Source of the DNA: Bacteroidota bacterium
GTDB lineage: Bacteria > Bacteroidota > Bacteroidia > Bacteroidales > UBA7960
Length of the DNA stretch: 37,807 nucleotides
Assembly: GCA_018335675.1 (NCBI GenBank)
Contig: JAGXRQ010000049.1
Coordinates: forward strand, 1-37,807
Reading direction: 5' to 3'
The notes under the pieces are model-generated. The model made no database searches, was not told the DNA's origin, and saw nothing but the letters and a program-made list of their open reading frames with translations. Within the stretch, counting starts at the first letter, position 1, and each line of letters begins with the position of its first letter. Shown here piece by piece: positions 22,882 to 31,843 of the stretch. The translations under genes and the position numbers were made by a program.

Positions 22882-24306
22882 TTAAACAAAAAATTCGTCA
22901 TTAAATCCGATTAAGTATAAATTGTCGGTTGCTCTTGTAAATGCAGTATAAAGCCATCTGAGATATTCAATATCCGGATTATTATCGTGAATATATCCCA
23001 TTTCCACAAAAACATTTTTCCATTGTCCGCCTTGAGCTTTATGACAAGTTAATGAATACGCAAATTTTACCTGAAGAGCATTAAAATAGGGGTTGCTTTT
23101 AACTTTAAGCAATCGAGTTCTCTTGCTTGCATATTCAGCATAATCAAGTGAAACTTGTTCAAACAATTGCCCAGTTTGCTGGAAAGTAAGTGAAGGAGCA
23201 TCTGCATATATTGCGTCAAGCATAATCATCACATCGATTTCCGGTTCGTCCGGGTAATCTAGCATTCTTGCAGAAACGTCAGCAAATCTAAACCCGTATA
23301 GTTCTTCAATTTTTCTAATTCTTGTTAACTCAATTATATCCCCATTTGCAATAAATCCAATCTGAGATGTTTGAGGAAGCCAGAAGTAATTATTCTTAAC
23401 AACCATCATCAGATCGCCGGCGCTAATCTCCTCTTCTCTGAGTAAAATACGATTTCGTATATTTTTATTAAAAAGATTAGCTCTTTTATTTGAACGACAT
23501 ACAATTACTGATTCCTCGCACTGACGATTGCTGAATGCAGATGTTATTTCATCACCTACATCCTGTCCTTCAAGTCTTTTTATATCATCAAATCCTTGCA
23601 AGTCGAGTCTAGGAAACCCTTTGGAATTAAGCAGAAGCATTTTTCTTATCAATGTAGCATTATAAAGGATGCCGCTGTCTTGTGCCTGCCTGACAACCTC
23701 TCTTAATTCAGACACCCATACAGTTAAATGGAAAGAAGCCTTCATAAATTCAGGGCTTAGGGCGGGGCTTTCAACAGCTTTAACAGGAGGAAGTTGGGCA
23801 GTATCGCCTATTAGAATCAACCTACAATTATCTCCGCTATAAACATATTGAATAAGATCATCAAGAAGATTTCTACCTGAGAAAAGCTCACCTCCGTCTT
23901 GGCTAATGGCTGAAATCATTGAAGCTTCATCGACAAGAAAAAAAGTGTTTTTATGCTTGTTCTCAATCATTTTCAATCCGGGTAATCCATCTTTACCGGC
24001 ATTAATCCTGTATATTTTTTTATGAATTGTATATGCTTTTTCCCTGCTATAAGAAGCCATAACTTTTGCAGCTCTTCCTGTAGGTGCGAGCAATATCGTT
24101 TTTGCTTTAATTTTCGGAAGTACTTTTACCAAATTAGAAACAACTGTTGTTTTACCAGTTCCTGCATATCCCTTAATTATAAAAAGAGAGTTATCCTCTT
24201 GCCTGTATATAAATTCCGACAGGCTTTTCAGAAGTTCGATTTGATCAACTGTTGGAGTATAAGGAAATTCTTCTATTAGAAGTTCTGCGAATTGTTGTTC
24301 TTTCAT
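22882..24306 (-). CDS. SF1 DNA helicase, RecD/Dda-like
   Basis: This 474-residue cytoplasmic helicase carries the superfamily 1B motifs: Walker A GYAGTGKT (46-53), motif Ia LLAPTGRAAKVM, Walker B FFLVDEASMI with Asp126-Glu127, motif III LILIGDTAQLPPV, the C-terminal SLTCHKAQGGQW, and motif VI YTAFTRATDNLYLI. It is the short form without the RecB-binding domain of RecD, matching Bacteroidota Dda-like helicases annotated as ATP-dependent RecD-like. It probably acts in replication restart or repair. It starts 18 bases after tamL on the same strand and is probably translated from the same transcript, although the functions are unrelated. Confidence 0.9.
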   Translation of the reverse strand: MKEQQFAELLIEEFPYTPTVDQIELLKSLSEFIYRQEDNSLFIIKGYAGTGKTTVVSNLVKVLPKIKAKTILLAPTGRAAKVMASYSREKAYTIHKKIYRINAGKDGLPGLKMIENKHKNTFFLVDEASMISAISQDGGELFSGRNLLDDLIQYVYSGDNCRLILIGDTAQLPPVKAVESPALSPEFMKASFHLTVWVSELREVVRQAQDSGILYNATLIRKMLLLNSKGFPRLDLQGFDDIKRLEGQDVGDEITSAFSNRQCEESVIVCRSNKRANLFNKNIRNRILLREEEISAGDLMMVVKNNYFWLPQTSQIGFIANGDIIELTRIRKIEELYGFRFADVSARMLDYPDEPEIDVMIMLDAIYADAPSLTFQQTGQLFEQVSLDYAEYASKRTRLLKVKSNPYFNALQVKFAYSLTCHKAQGGQWKNVFVEMGYIHDNNPDIEYLRWLYTAFTRATDNLYLIGFNDEFFV

Positions 24307-24324
24307 GCAATAAAAGTACTAGAA

Positions 24325-26715
24325 TTAGAATGGATAACCAATCCCCAGATTATAATTAAAATCTTTGTATCCGGTTACTTTTCTTATCCATCTGTCGCCT
24401 TCAGGCATAGCAGGGTTTCTAAGCGGCAATCCGGCATCGACACGAATAACAAAAAAGTCAAAATCCAAGCGAACCCCTAACCCTCCACTAATGGCAATGT
24501 CTTTATAAAACTTATTAAGTAGAAATTCGCCACCCTCAAAATCCTCATTTGCCCTTACAAACCAAACATTACCGGCATCAATAAACAATGCGCTTTTCAC
24601 AAACCCATAAACAGGAAATCTATACTCAACATTACCTTCAAGTTTAACATCACCATATCTGTCAAAGCTGCCGGATGTTTCACCCTGATAGCTACCAGGT
24701 CCAAGGCTGTATATTCTCCAACCCCTAACGCTGTTTGCACCACCACTATAGTAGCTTTTCACAAAAGGCAAAACATCTGCATTTCCGTATGGGACACCTA
24801 ATCCGGCCATTAATCTAAATACTAAAGTATTATTTTCATCTAAAACTTTGTATCTCCTCCAATCAAAATCTCCTTTAATGAATTGCGCATATGGTATATT
24901 AAAAATTCTGTAGTGTCCGTTATTATCCTTTTCGCTACCTGCTAATGTAGAAGCCAGGTAAAGCATATTTCCTGAAGTTTCAAAATTTGTTCTTAAGTAT
25001 GAAAAATCAACATTTCTGCCTAGAATCTGAGTATTATATTCGTAAGTATATCTCAAACCGGCTGTGAGGTGATTTCTAAAACGGCTTAAGATCAGAGGAT
25101 TTGAATCCGGAATATTCAGCCTTAATATTGAGTCATTAAATATTCTTATCGAACTAATCTCAACAGGAGTAACATAATGACGTTTTTCTTTTGTTTCACT
25201 CCATTCAAACCCATAATTAACATTAAAAACAATTCTAGTATAATCAGGCCTTTGGCGATAGTTAATCCCTGTCATAATCATACTCTTAGGCCTTGCTCTC
25301 TGAGTAAGCCTATCTTCAGCAACCGGCACAAGCAGCTTTGGAAATTCAAAACTAATTTCGGCACCGGTTTCAAGAGTATTAAACGGCAATGATTCAAAAA
25401 CTCTGTATGAGTCTTTATCTCCCGACATTTCAAGAGCCCCTTTAAGTCTTAAGTTAAATATTTCGGCTCCCTTAAAAGCATTTTTATGCTGGAATAATAA
25501 GTTAGCTCCCGCCCCAAGATTTCCGGAAGTGTTCAATCCCTCAGCCTCAATTGCATATGCAATTGCCGGAGATCTTGAAAGCTGAACCCTGGCCTCAAGC
25601 AATCCTATTGTATCATTTGGATGAATATTATTATAGCTATTTTCGGTGCTTTGAAAATTAATATTAACATAACGATGATTTCTCAAAGAAGAAATATATG
25701 AATAAGTTTGCTCTACCCCCCTAATTGCATAAACTTCTCCCGGTCTGATATTAAGATTTCGAGCAATAACTTCAGGTCTGATTTTCAGAGGATCATCGTG
25801 CAGGAATGAATACTTTGATTTTCGCTTGCCATAAAACACAACAGTAGTATCGTTAAACGGAATTGAAGGCCTAAGAGGGCTGTATTCAGGAATAACATTT
25901 ACTTCACTAATAAAATAACGTCTGTGTCGCTTTTCCGCGATAGTATCCCTTCTCCCAGTTATTGGAACAAGAGGATTATTTATGAGAATTTCTAAATCAG
26001 CCTGTTTGCTACCTAATGCTGTATCTACTCTAAATGTAACAAAGTCTCTAGTAAACTCATAAAACCCTGTATTTCTTAATTCACGAGAAACTCTTTCCCT
26101 TTCCTTCTGAAAAACGTCGGCATCATAATTTATGTTAGGCTTAATCAATGAACTTGCTGTATCGGCATATATAAATTTTGCAAGAAATGGATCTTTTACT
26201 TCATAATTAATATTTCTCAGTGTGTAAGGAGTATTCCCTTTTACGGTATATATAACCTTCATTTTTTTTCCGGATGTAACTTCCTGCGAAACAACTTCAG
26301 CATTAAAATATCCTTTACTCTGTACAAAAAGCTGGAATTGTTTAACAGTATTATTTGCTAAAACTGGGTCATAAACCACAGGAGGCTCACCAATAGCGTT
26401 TTTCATCCACCTTTTTATTCTGTTTTCCTTTCCTCTGTCGGCATTTAAATAAGTTCTCATGTGAAAACGATAAAAGCCCAATATCCTTCTGTTTGGGGTT
26501 TGCCGAATATATCTTTTTAATTCAGATGCATCTACAGATGTATCTTCCATTACAATAACGTTCTTAGTAAGCAAATACTCTCCTTCTTTAAGTCTTCTGG
26601 TAGATGAACATGAAGAAGCAATGAAAATCACATAAAAGAATGTTACATAAAGAAGGGAAATCCTATAACTGCTATTCACTTTGATACTGTTTTTAATTAC
26701 TGCCAAAATTAGCAT
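24325..26715 (-). CDS. tamL: TamL-type outer-membrane Omp85 lipoprotein
   Basis: This 796-residue Omp85-family protein has a lipoprotein signal ending IFIASSC (Cys36), then three POTRA-like segments: one beginning RLKEGEYLLTKNVIVMED, one around NINYEVKDPFLAKFIYAD, and FISEVNVIPEYSPLRP. A C-terminal 16-strand barrel of the BamA/TamA (surface antigen D15) type follows. SYYSGGANSVRGWRIYSLGP contains the conserved loop-6 V-R-G-W (VRGF-type) motif. The protein ends in a phenylalanine (LGIGYPF), the usual outer-membrane insertion signal. The lipid-anchored N-terminus distinguishes TamL from TamA; TamL works with a TamB protein in outer-membrane protein or lipid assembly, but no tamB gene is present here. 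First gene of a pair with the helicase. Confidence 0.88.
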   Translation of the reverse strand: MLILAVIKNSIKVNSSYRISLLYVTFFYVIFIASSCSSTRRLKEGEYLLTKNVIVMEDTSVDASELKRYIRQTPNRRILGFYRFHMRTYLNADRGKENRIKRWMKNAIGEPPVVYDPVLANNTVKQFQLFVQSKGYFNAEVVSQEVTSGKKMKVIYTVKGNTPYTLRNINYEVKDPFLAKFIYADTASSLIKPNINYDADVFQKERERVSRELRNTGFYEFTRDFVTFRVDTALGSKQADLEILINNPLVPITGRRDTIAEKRHRRYFISEVNVIPEYSPLRPSIPFNDTTVVFYGKRKSKYSFLHDDPLKIRPEVIARNLNIRPGEVYAIRGVEQTYSYISSLRNHRYVNINFQSTENSYNNIHPNDTIGLLEARVQLSRSPAIAYAIEAEGLNTSGNLGAGANLLFQHKNAFKGAEIFNLRLKGALEMSGDKDSYRVFESLPFNTLETGAEISFEFPKLLVPVAEDRLTQRARPKSMIMTGINYRQRPDYTRIVFNVNYGFEWSETKEKRHYVTPVEISSIRIFNDSILRLNIPDSNPLILSRFRNHLTAGLRYTYEYNTQILGRNVDFSYLRTNFETSGNMLYLASTLAGSEKDNNGHYRIFNIPYAQFIKGDFDWRRYKVLDENNTLVFRLMAGLGVPYGNADVLPFVKSYYSGGANSVRGWRIYSLGPGSYQGETSGSFDRYGDVKLEGNVEYRFPVYGFVKSALFIDAGNVWFVRANEDFEGGEFLLNKFYKDIAISGGLGVRLDFDFFVIRVDAGLPLRNPAMPEGDRWIRKVTGYKDFNYNLGIGYPF

Positions 26716-26880
26716 TTCTATATCAAATTACACACCATTTTTTATCGAATTAAGAACATTCTAAAAGCTTATTAAACTAAGATTAGTTTCAATATCCTGA
26801 AAATCAAAATCAATCTTAATATTGTTAATAATTAAAAACAAAATAAGCGTTTAACTTGTCTTATATTCCGACCTATAATT

Positions 26881-26888
26881 TATCTTTG
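26881..26888 (+). promoter_or_regulatory. -7 promoter element of the phosphohexomutase gene
   Basis: TATCTTTG matches TAnnTTTG and lies 21 bases before the ATG at 26910. A TTG occurs 22 bases further upstream, slightly too far from the consensus spacing. Confidence 0.5.
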
Positions 26889-26909
26889 CCATTCAAAAAA
26901 TCACAAACA

Positions 26910-28310
26910 ATGACATTAATAAAATCTATTTCAGGAATAAGAGGAACATTAGGAGGAAAAGCCGGGGAATCATTAAGCTCTGTTGACATTTTGAACATTT
27001 CCTTAGGATATGGAACTTTGCTAAAAAGAAAATTTCCTAATGAGAATTTAAAAGTTGCTATAGGGCGCGACGCTAGAATTTCCGGGCCTCTAGTTAGTAA
27101 TATTATTACATCTGGTTTAATTTCTTTAGGTATTGATGTAATAGACGGGGGCTTGGCAACTACTCCAACTGTAGAAATGGCCGTTTGTGAAACAAAAGCG
27201 CATGGTGGTATTATTATCACAGCAAGTCATAACCCTAAAAACTGGAATGCACTTAAGCTGCTAAATGAAAAGGGAGAATTTTTATCTAAAGCTGATGGAG
27301 AAGAAGTCTTAAAACTCTCAGAACCAAGCAATTTTGACTTTGCTACTGTAGACAAGCTAGGCAAATATTATCAGGATAATGCATGGCTGAAAAGCCATAT
27401 AAAAAAAATAATGGAGCTGCCTCTAGTTGACACTAAAGCAATAAAAAATGCCAACTTTACTGTTGTAATCGACTGCGTGAATTCTGTTGGAGGAATTGCT
27501 TTCCCTGCATTACTAAAGTCGCTGGGAGTAAAAAATGTAATTGAACTGTATTGCGAGCCTAATGGGATTTTCCCGCATAACCCGGAACCTTTAGCAGAGC
27601 ATCTAACAGAACTATCTTCCGAAGTTGTAAGACATAAAGCTCATCTTGGCTTTGCAACCGATCCTGATGTTGACAGATTGGCTATTGTTTGCGAGGATGG
27701 AGATATGTTTGGAGAGGAATATACTCTTGTTTCTATTGCTGATTATATTCTGAAAAATACGCCGGGTGGAACAGTGAGTAATTTAAGCTCAACTTATGCT
27801 CTTAAGGATGTAACTGAAAAACATAATTGCAAATATTACGCATCTGCTGTTGGGGAGGTAAATGTAGTTGAAAAAATGAAGGCTATTGATGCTGTTATCG
27901 GAGGAGAAGGAAATGGTGGAGTTATATATCCTGATTTGCATTATGGGCGAGATGCACTTGTAGGCATTGCACTTTTCCTAACTCACTTGGCGAAATCAGG
28001 AAAAACTTGCAAAGCTTTGAAGAAAACTTACCCTGAATATCATATGTCGAAAAACAAGATTGAACTCCCTTCGGATTTGAATATAGACAATGTTATGAAG
28101 AAAATTGCTCTGCAATACAAAAATTATGAGATCAACATGGAAGATGGTATCAAGATAATTTTTGACAAAGAGTGGGTTCACCTTAGAAAAAGTAACACAG
28201 AGCCTATAATCAGAATTTATTCTGAAAGCAATAGCATGGTAAAAGCTGAGCATCTAGCCGATAAGTTAAAAGCTGATATCAAAGAAATTATCAGAGGCGA
28301 ACAAGATTAG
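26910..28310 (+). CDS. glmM: Phosphoglucosamine mutase / phosphohexomutase
   Basis: This 466-residue cytoplasmic enzyme of the alpha-D-phosphohexomutase family shows all four active-site elements: phospho-Ser106 in TASHNPKNWNALK, the Mg site DPDVDRLA (Asp251, Asp253, Asp255), the sugar-binding GEGNGGVIYPDLHYGRDALVG, and the phosphate-binding RKSNTEPIIRIYSES. The opening LIKSISGIRGTLGG is typical of the Bacteroidota GlmM, which makes glucosamine-1-phosphate for peptidoglycan and lipopolysaccharide precursors; phosphomannomutase activity cannot be excluded. An in-frame TTG at 26856 lies upstream of the promoter motif, so the ATG at 26910 is chosen. It is monocistronic and converges on mfd. Confidence 0.9.
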   Translation: MTLIKSISGIRGTLGGKAGESLSSVDILNISLGYGTLLKRKFPNENLKVAIGRDARISGPLVSNIITSGLISLGIDVIDGGLATTPTVEMAVCETKAHGGIIITASHNPKNWNALKLLNEKGEFLSKADGEEVLKLSEPSNFDFATVDKLGKYYQDNAWLKSHIKKIMELPLVDTKAIKNANFTVVIDCVNSVGGIAFPALLKSLGVKNVIELYCEPNGIFPHNPEPLAEHLTELSSEVVRHKAHLGFATDPDVDRLAIVCEDGDMFGEEYTLVSIADYILKNTPGGTVSNLSSTYALKDVTEKHNCKYYASAVGEVNVVEKMKAIDAVIGGEGNGGVIYPDLHYGRDALVGIALFLTHLAKSGKTCKALKKTYPEYHMSKNKIELPSDLNIDNVMKKIALQYKNYEINMEDGIKIIFDKEWVHLRKSNTEPIIRIYSESNSMVKAEHLADKLKADIKEIIRGEQD

Positions 28311-28363
28311 TTTTTATAAGTTGATTTGTAGTAAAAATTAATCAGAACTGATTTAGAAAATCT

Positions 28364-31300
28364 TTAGACTAAGGCTGGGTTTGAATTATTTTGATTAATT
28401 AGATTGAATACGTTCAAAGCATCTGAAATATTCTTAATGTTTTTTATTGTAAGACTTAGTCTGCCGTTTGATTCTTTCATTTGAGAAATTTTGTTATTAT
28501 TCTGAACGAACTGTAGGATATTTCCAAAATCGCTTCCTTCATAATACGCAGACTCACTATTACTAACAAAATAGCCTATAAAGATTCCACCCTTAAGGAT
28601 AATTTTTTCAAATCCGGATTTTTTAGCATACCATCTTAACCTAACAGCATCAAATAGATCAACAGTTGGGTTTGGTATTTCTCCAAATCTATCTTTCAAA
28701 TTAACAGAAAAAGCTTGAAGTTGTTCTTCTCTTTCAAGGCTATCAAGTTCTTTGTAAAGGCTAAGACGTTCTTCAATATTATAAACATAATCTGTTGGAA
28801 TATGCAGCTCCATATCTGTTTCAAGTTGGCATTCTCTTACAAACTCAATTTCCTCTGCGAGCTCCGATGTAAATAAATATTTGTATTCATTTTCTTTCAG
28901 CTCCAGAATAGCTTCATCAAGAATCTTATGATACATATCATAACCAACATCTGAGATAAAGCCACTTTGTTCTGCTCCAAAAATATCGCCAGCACCTCTA
29001 ATGTCAAGATCTCTCATTGCAATATTAAACCCACTTCCGAGATCGGAAAACTCTTCGATAGCCCTAAGCCTCCTTCTAGCCTCATCTGTTAATGTAGACA
29101 AAGGAGGTGTTATTAGATAGCAAAAAGCTTTTTTATTTGAACGCCCTACCCGACCTCTCATCTGATGCAGATCTGAAAGTCCAAAGTTTTGTGCATTGTT
29201 TATGATGATTGTATTTGCATTTGGAATATCAAGCCCTGATTCGATAATAGTTGTAGCAACAAGCACATCAAAATCACCCCTCACAAAGCCAATCATAACT
29301 TCTTCAAGCTTTTTGCCATCCATTTGCCCATGGCCCACCGCAACCTCAGCATCAGGCACAAGCCTTTTGACCAATGCAGCTATATCCATTATATTTTGCA
29401 CTCTATTATGGACAAAAAATACTTGGCCTCCTCTATTTAACTCAAAATTAACAACTTCCTTAATCAAACTCTCACTATAAACATGAAGCTCTGTAACAAT
29501 AGGATACCTGTTTGGTGGTGGAGTATTTATAAGAGAAAGGTCTCTCGCTCCCATAAGTGAGAATTGTAAAGTTCTAGGAATAGGAGTTGCTGTTAGCGTA
29601 AGAGTATCTACATTCACCTTTATTTGCTTAAGCTTTTCCTTCTTGGCTACCCCAAATTTCTGCTCTTCGTCAATAATAAGCAAGCCAAGATCTTTAAACT
29701 TAACATCCTCGCTTACAAGGCGATGAGTTCCAATAAGAATATCTATCTTACCCTCCTTAAGCTTTTTAAGTATTACAGTTTTTTCTTTTGTTGATTTAAA
29801 GCGATTTATGTAATCGACTTCACATGGAAAATCTTTCAACCTGTCTGAGAATGTTTGATAATGCTGCAGTGCTAAAATTGTTGTCGGAACAAGCACTGCA
29901 ACTTGCTTACTATCAGAAACAGCTTTGAACGCAGCCCTAATTGCTACTTCCGTCTTCCCAAAACCAACATCACCGCAAATAAGCCTATCCATAGGCACAA
30001 TTTCTTCCATATCCTTTTTAACATCGGCTGTAGACTTTATTTGATCAGGTGTATCTTCATAGATAAATGACGCTTCTAATTCATTTTGCAGATATGAATC
30101 GGGCGAAAAGGCAAACCCAATTTTTGATTTTCTTTCAGCATAAAGCTTTATGAGATCCTTAGCAATATCTTTTAATCTCTGCTTAGTCTTATTTTTTAAG
30201 TTTGCCCACGCTGAAGATCCAATCTTGTTAAGAGAAGGCGTAAAACCTTCCTTGCCGGAATATTTAGAAATCCTGTGTAGTGAATGTATGCTAACATAAA
30301 GAACATCGTTGTCTTTATACTTAAGTCTGACAGCCTCCTGGAGTTTCCCATTCACTTCTATTTTCTCTAATCCACTGTATATTCCAATACCGTGATCAAT
30401 ATGTGTTATAAAATCTCCAGGTTTAAGACTATTCAGTTCTTTTATTGTGATTGACTGTTTTGCGGGAAATTTATCTCTAAGTTGATAACGATGATATCGT
30501 TCAAAAATCTGATGATCGGTATAGCATGCAATTTTTAGCGAATGGTCAACAAATCCTTCATGCACCGTAACACTAATAATACTATACTCAAAACCTATAT
30601 CATCAGAGCCTGACAGAATGTTTTCGAAAATATTTTTAAGCCTTTCTATCTGCTTTTGATTTTCAGATAATAAAACATTCTTATATCGGTTCTCCGTATT
30701 TTTCTTAAGATTGTCTATGAGAATATTAAAGTTCTTATTAATAGCAGGTTGGGGCGATGTATCAAACTCAACAGATTTCCCCTTGAAAAGAAATATTTTC
30801 CTGAACTCAATGCTAAAATACTCCTGTATTCTGTTTACATAATCGGCATTGCTTATATAAAGGCTTTCAATTGCAATATTCTTATTATTATCGTTATAAT
30901 CGTCATATAATTTCTCTATAATATCCTTGGCATAATTAACATCTTCATGCCAAAACACTGTATGTGAAGGAAGTAATGAGAAGAAATCCTCTTTTTCATT
31001 AGAAACAGCAAGACTGTTTATATCAGGCAATATAGATACTTTCTGAAGCTTTTCAATTGATGTTTGCGTTTCCGGATTAAACCACCTAAGACTTTCTACA
31101 TTATCTCCAAAAACTTCAATGCGATATGGGAAGTCATTTGAATAAGAAAACACATCAACAATGCCACCCCTTAAAGAGAATTGACCAGGCTCAACAACAA
31201 AATCAACTTTCTCAAACCCATATTCATTCAAAAGTTCTACAATAAAATCAATGGAAGTTGGTTCGCCTTGATTTAAAACCAGAGTGTTCTTCTTAAGGAT

Positions 31301-31732
31301 TTTCCTTGAAACAACTTTTTCGGAAATCCCTTCGGGATATGTTACTACAATAAACTTCTTAGTTTCAGAAGACAGCCTATTGATAACCTCAGACCTTAAC
31401 AACACATTAGCATTGTTGACATCTGCATTTCCATGTGTTTTTTTGAAAGATGAAGGCAGAAAGAAAATACTTCGATTTTCGTATGACACTCCTTTTTCAC
31501 CCAGAACACTTTCCATATCATTGAAAAAATAAGCTGCCTCCTCTTTATCCGACATTACAAACACAAAAGGGCCTATCTGTGATCTATAAACTGATGCTGC
31601 AACCATAGCAAGCGAAGACCCTGCAATTCCGGACAATCCAATAAACTTCTCATCTTTATTTTTCAGATAAGAAATAATCTGTTGCGTTTGAGGGCTTTCC
31701 TTATATAATTGCAGTATATCGCCTAATAGCAT
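28364..31732 (-). CDS. mfd: Transcription-repair coupling factor
   Basis: This 1122-residue ATP-dependent translocase removes RNA polymerase stalled at DNA lesions and recruits UvrA. In order: a UvrB-homology region (FSLRGGIVDVFSYSNDFPYR), the RNA-polymerase-interacting CarD-like domain (LKPGDFITHIDHGIGIYSGL), and the RecG-type helicase with Walker A CGDVGFGKTEVA, the DEEQ box (LLIIDEEQKFGV), LTATPIPRTLQFSLMGARDL, VGHGQMDG and motif VI MRGRVGRSNKKAF. The C-terminal TRCF domain (LELKENEYKYLF, FGEIPNPTVDLFDAVRLR) completes it. Length is normal for Bacteroidota. The ATG at 31732 (MLLGDILQLYKES) follows a -7-like TATCTTTG. The gene appears to be monocistronic. Confidence 0.96.
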   Translation of the reverse strand: MLLGDILQLYKESPQTQQIISYLKNKDEKFIGLSGIAGSSLAMVAASVYRSQIGPFVFVMSDKEEAAYFFNDMESVLGEKGVSYENRSIFFLPSSFKKTHGNADVNNANVLLRSEVINRLSSETKKFIVVTYPEGISEKVVSRKILKKNTLVLNQGEPTSIDFIVELLNEYGFEKVDFVVEPGQFSLRGGIVDVFSYSNDFPYRIEVFGDNVESLRWFNPETQTSIEKLQKVSILPDINSLAVSNEKEDFFSLLPSHTVFWHEDVNYAKDIIEKLYDDYNDNNKNIAIESLYISNADYVNRIQEYFSIEFRKIFLFKGKSVEFDTSPQPAINKNFNILIDNLKKNTENRYKNVLLSENQKQIERLKNIFENILSGSDDIGFEYSIISVTVHEGFVDHSLKIACYTDHQIFERYHRYQLRDKFPAKQSITIKELNSLKPGDFITHIDHGIGIYSGLEKIEVNGKLQEAVRLKYKDNDVLYVSIHSLHRISKYSGKEGFTPSLNKIGSSAWANLKNKTKQRLKDIAKDLIKLYAERKSKIGFAFSPDSYLQNELEASFIYEDTPDQIKSTADVKKDMEEIVPMDRLICGDVGFGKTEVAIRAAFKAVSDSKQVAVLVPTTILALQHYQTFSDRLKDFPCEVDYINRFKSTKEKTVILKKLKEGKIDILIGTHRLVSEDVKFKDLGLLIIDEEQKFGVAKKEKLKQIKVNVDTLTLTATPIPRTLQFSLMGARDLSLINTPPPNRYPIVTELHVYSESLIKEVVNFELNRGGQVFFVHNRVQNIMDIAALVKRLVPDAEVAVGHGQMDGKKLEEVMIGFVRGDFDVLVATTIIESGLDIPNANTIIINNAQNFGLSDLHQMRGRVGRSNKKAFCYLITPPLSTLTDEARRRLRAIEEFSDLGSGFNIAMRDLDIRGAGDIFGAEQSGFISDVGYDMYHKILDEAILELKENEYKYLFTSELAEEIEFVRECQLETDMELHIPTDYVYNIEERLSLYKELDSLEREEQLQAFSVNLKDRFGEIPNPTVDLFDAVRLRWYAKKSGFEKIILKGGIFIGYFVSNSESAYYEGSDFGNILQFVQNNNKISQMKESNGRLSLTIKNIKNISDALNVFNLINQNNSNPALV

Positions 31733-31755
31733 TTGTTTCAGCGTTAAGTAATTTG

Positions 31756-31763
31756 CAAAGATA
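31756..31763 (-). promoter_or_regulatory. -7 promoter element of mfd
   Basis: TATCTTTG on the minus strand matches TAnnTTTG, 23 bases before the mfd ATG. No convincing -33 element is visible. Confidence 0.5.
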
Positions 31764-31843
31764 TTGTTTTTAGCTCTATTGTGGCTATGTGGATATAAAA
31801 AGCAGCAATCGGAGAATTAATTATTACAACAGACAATAGAAGA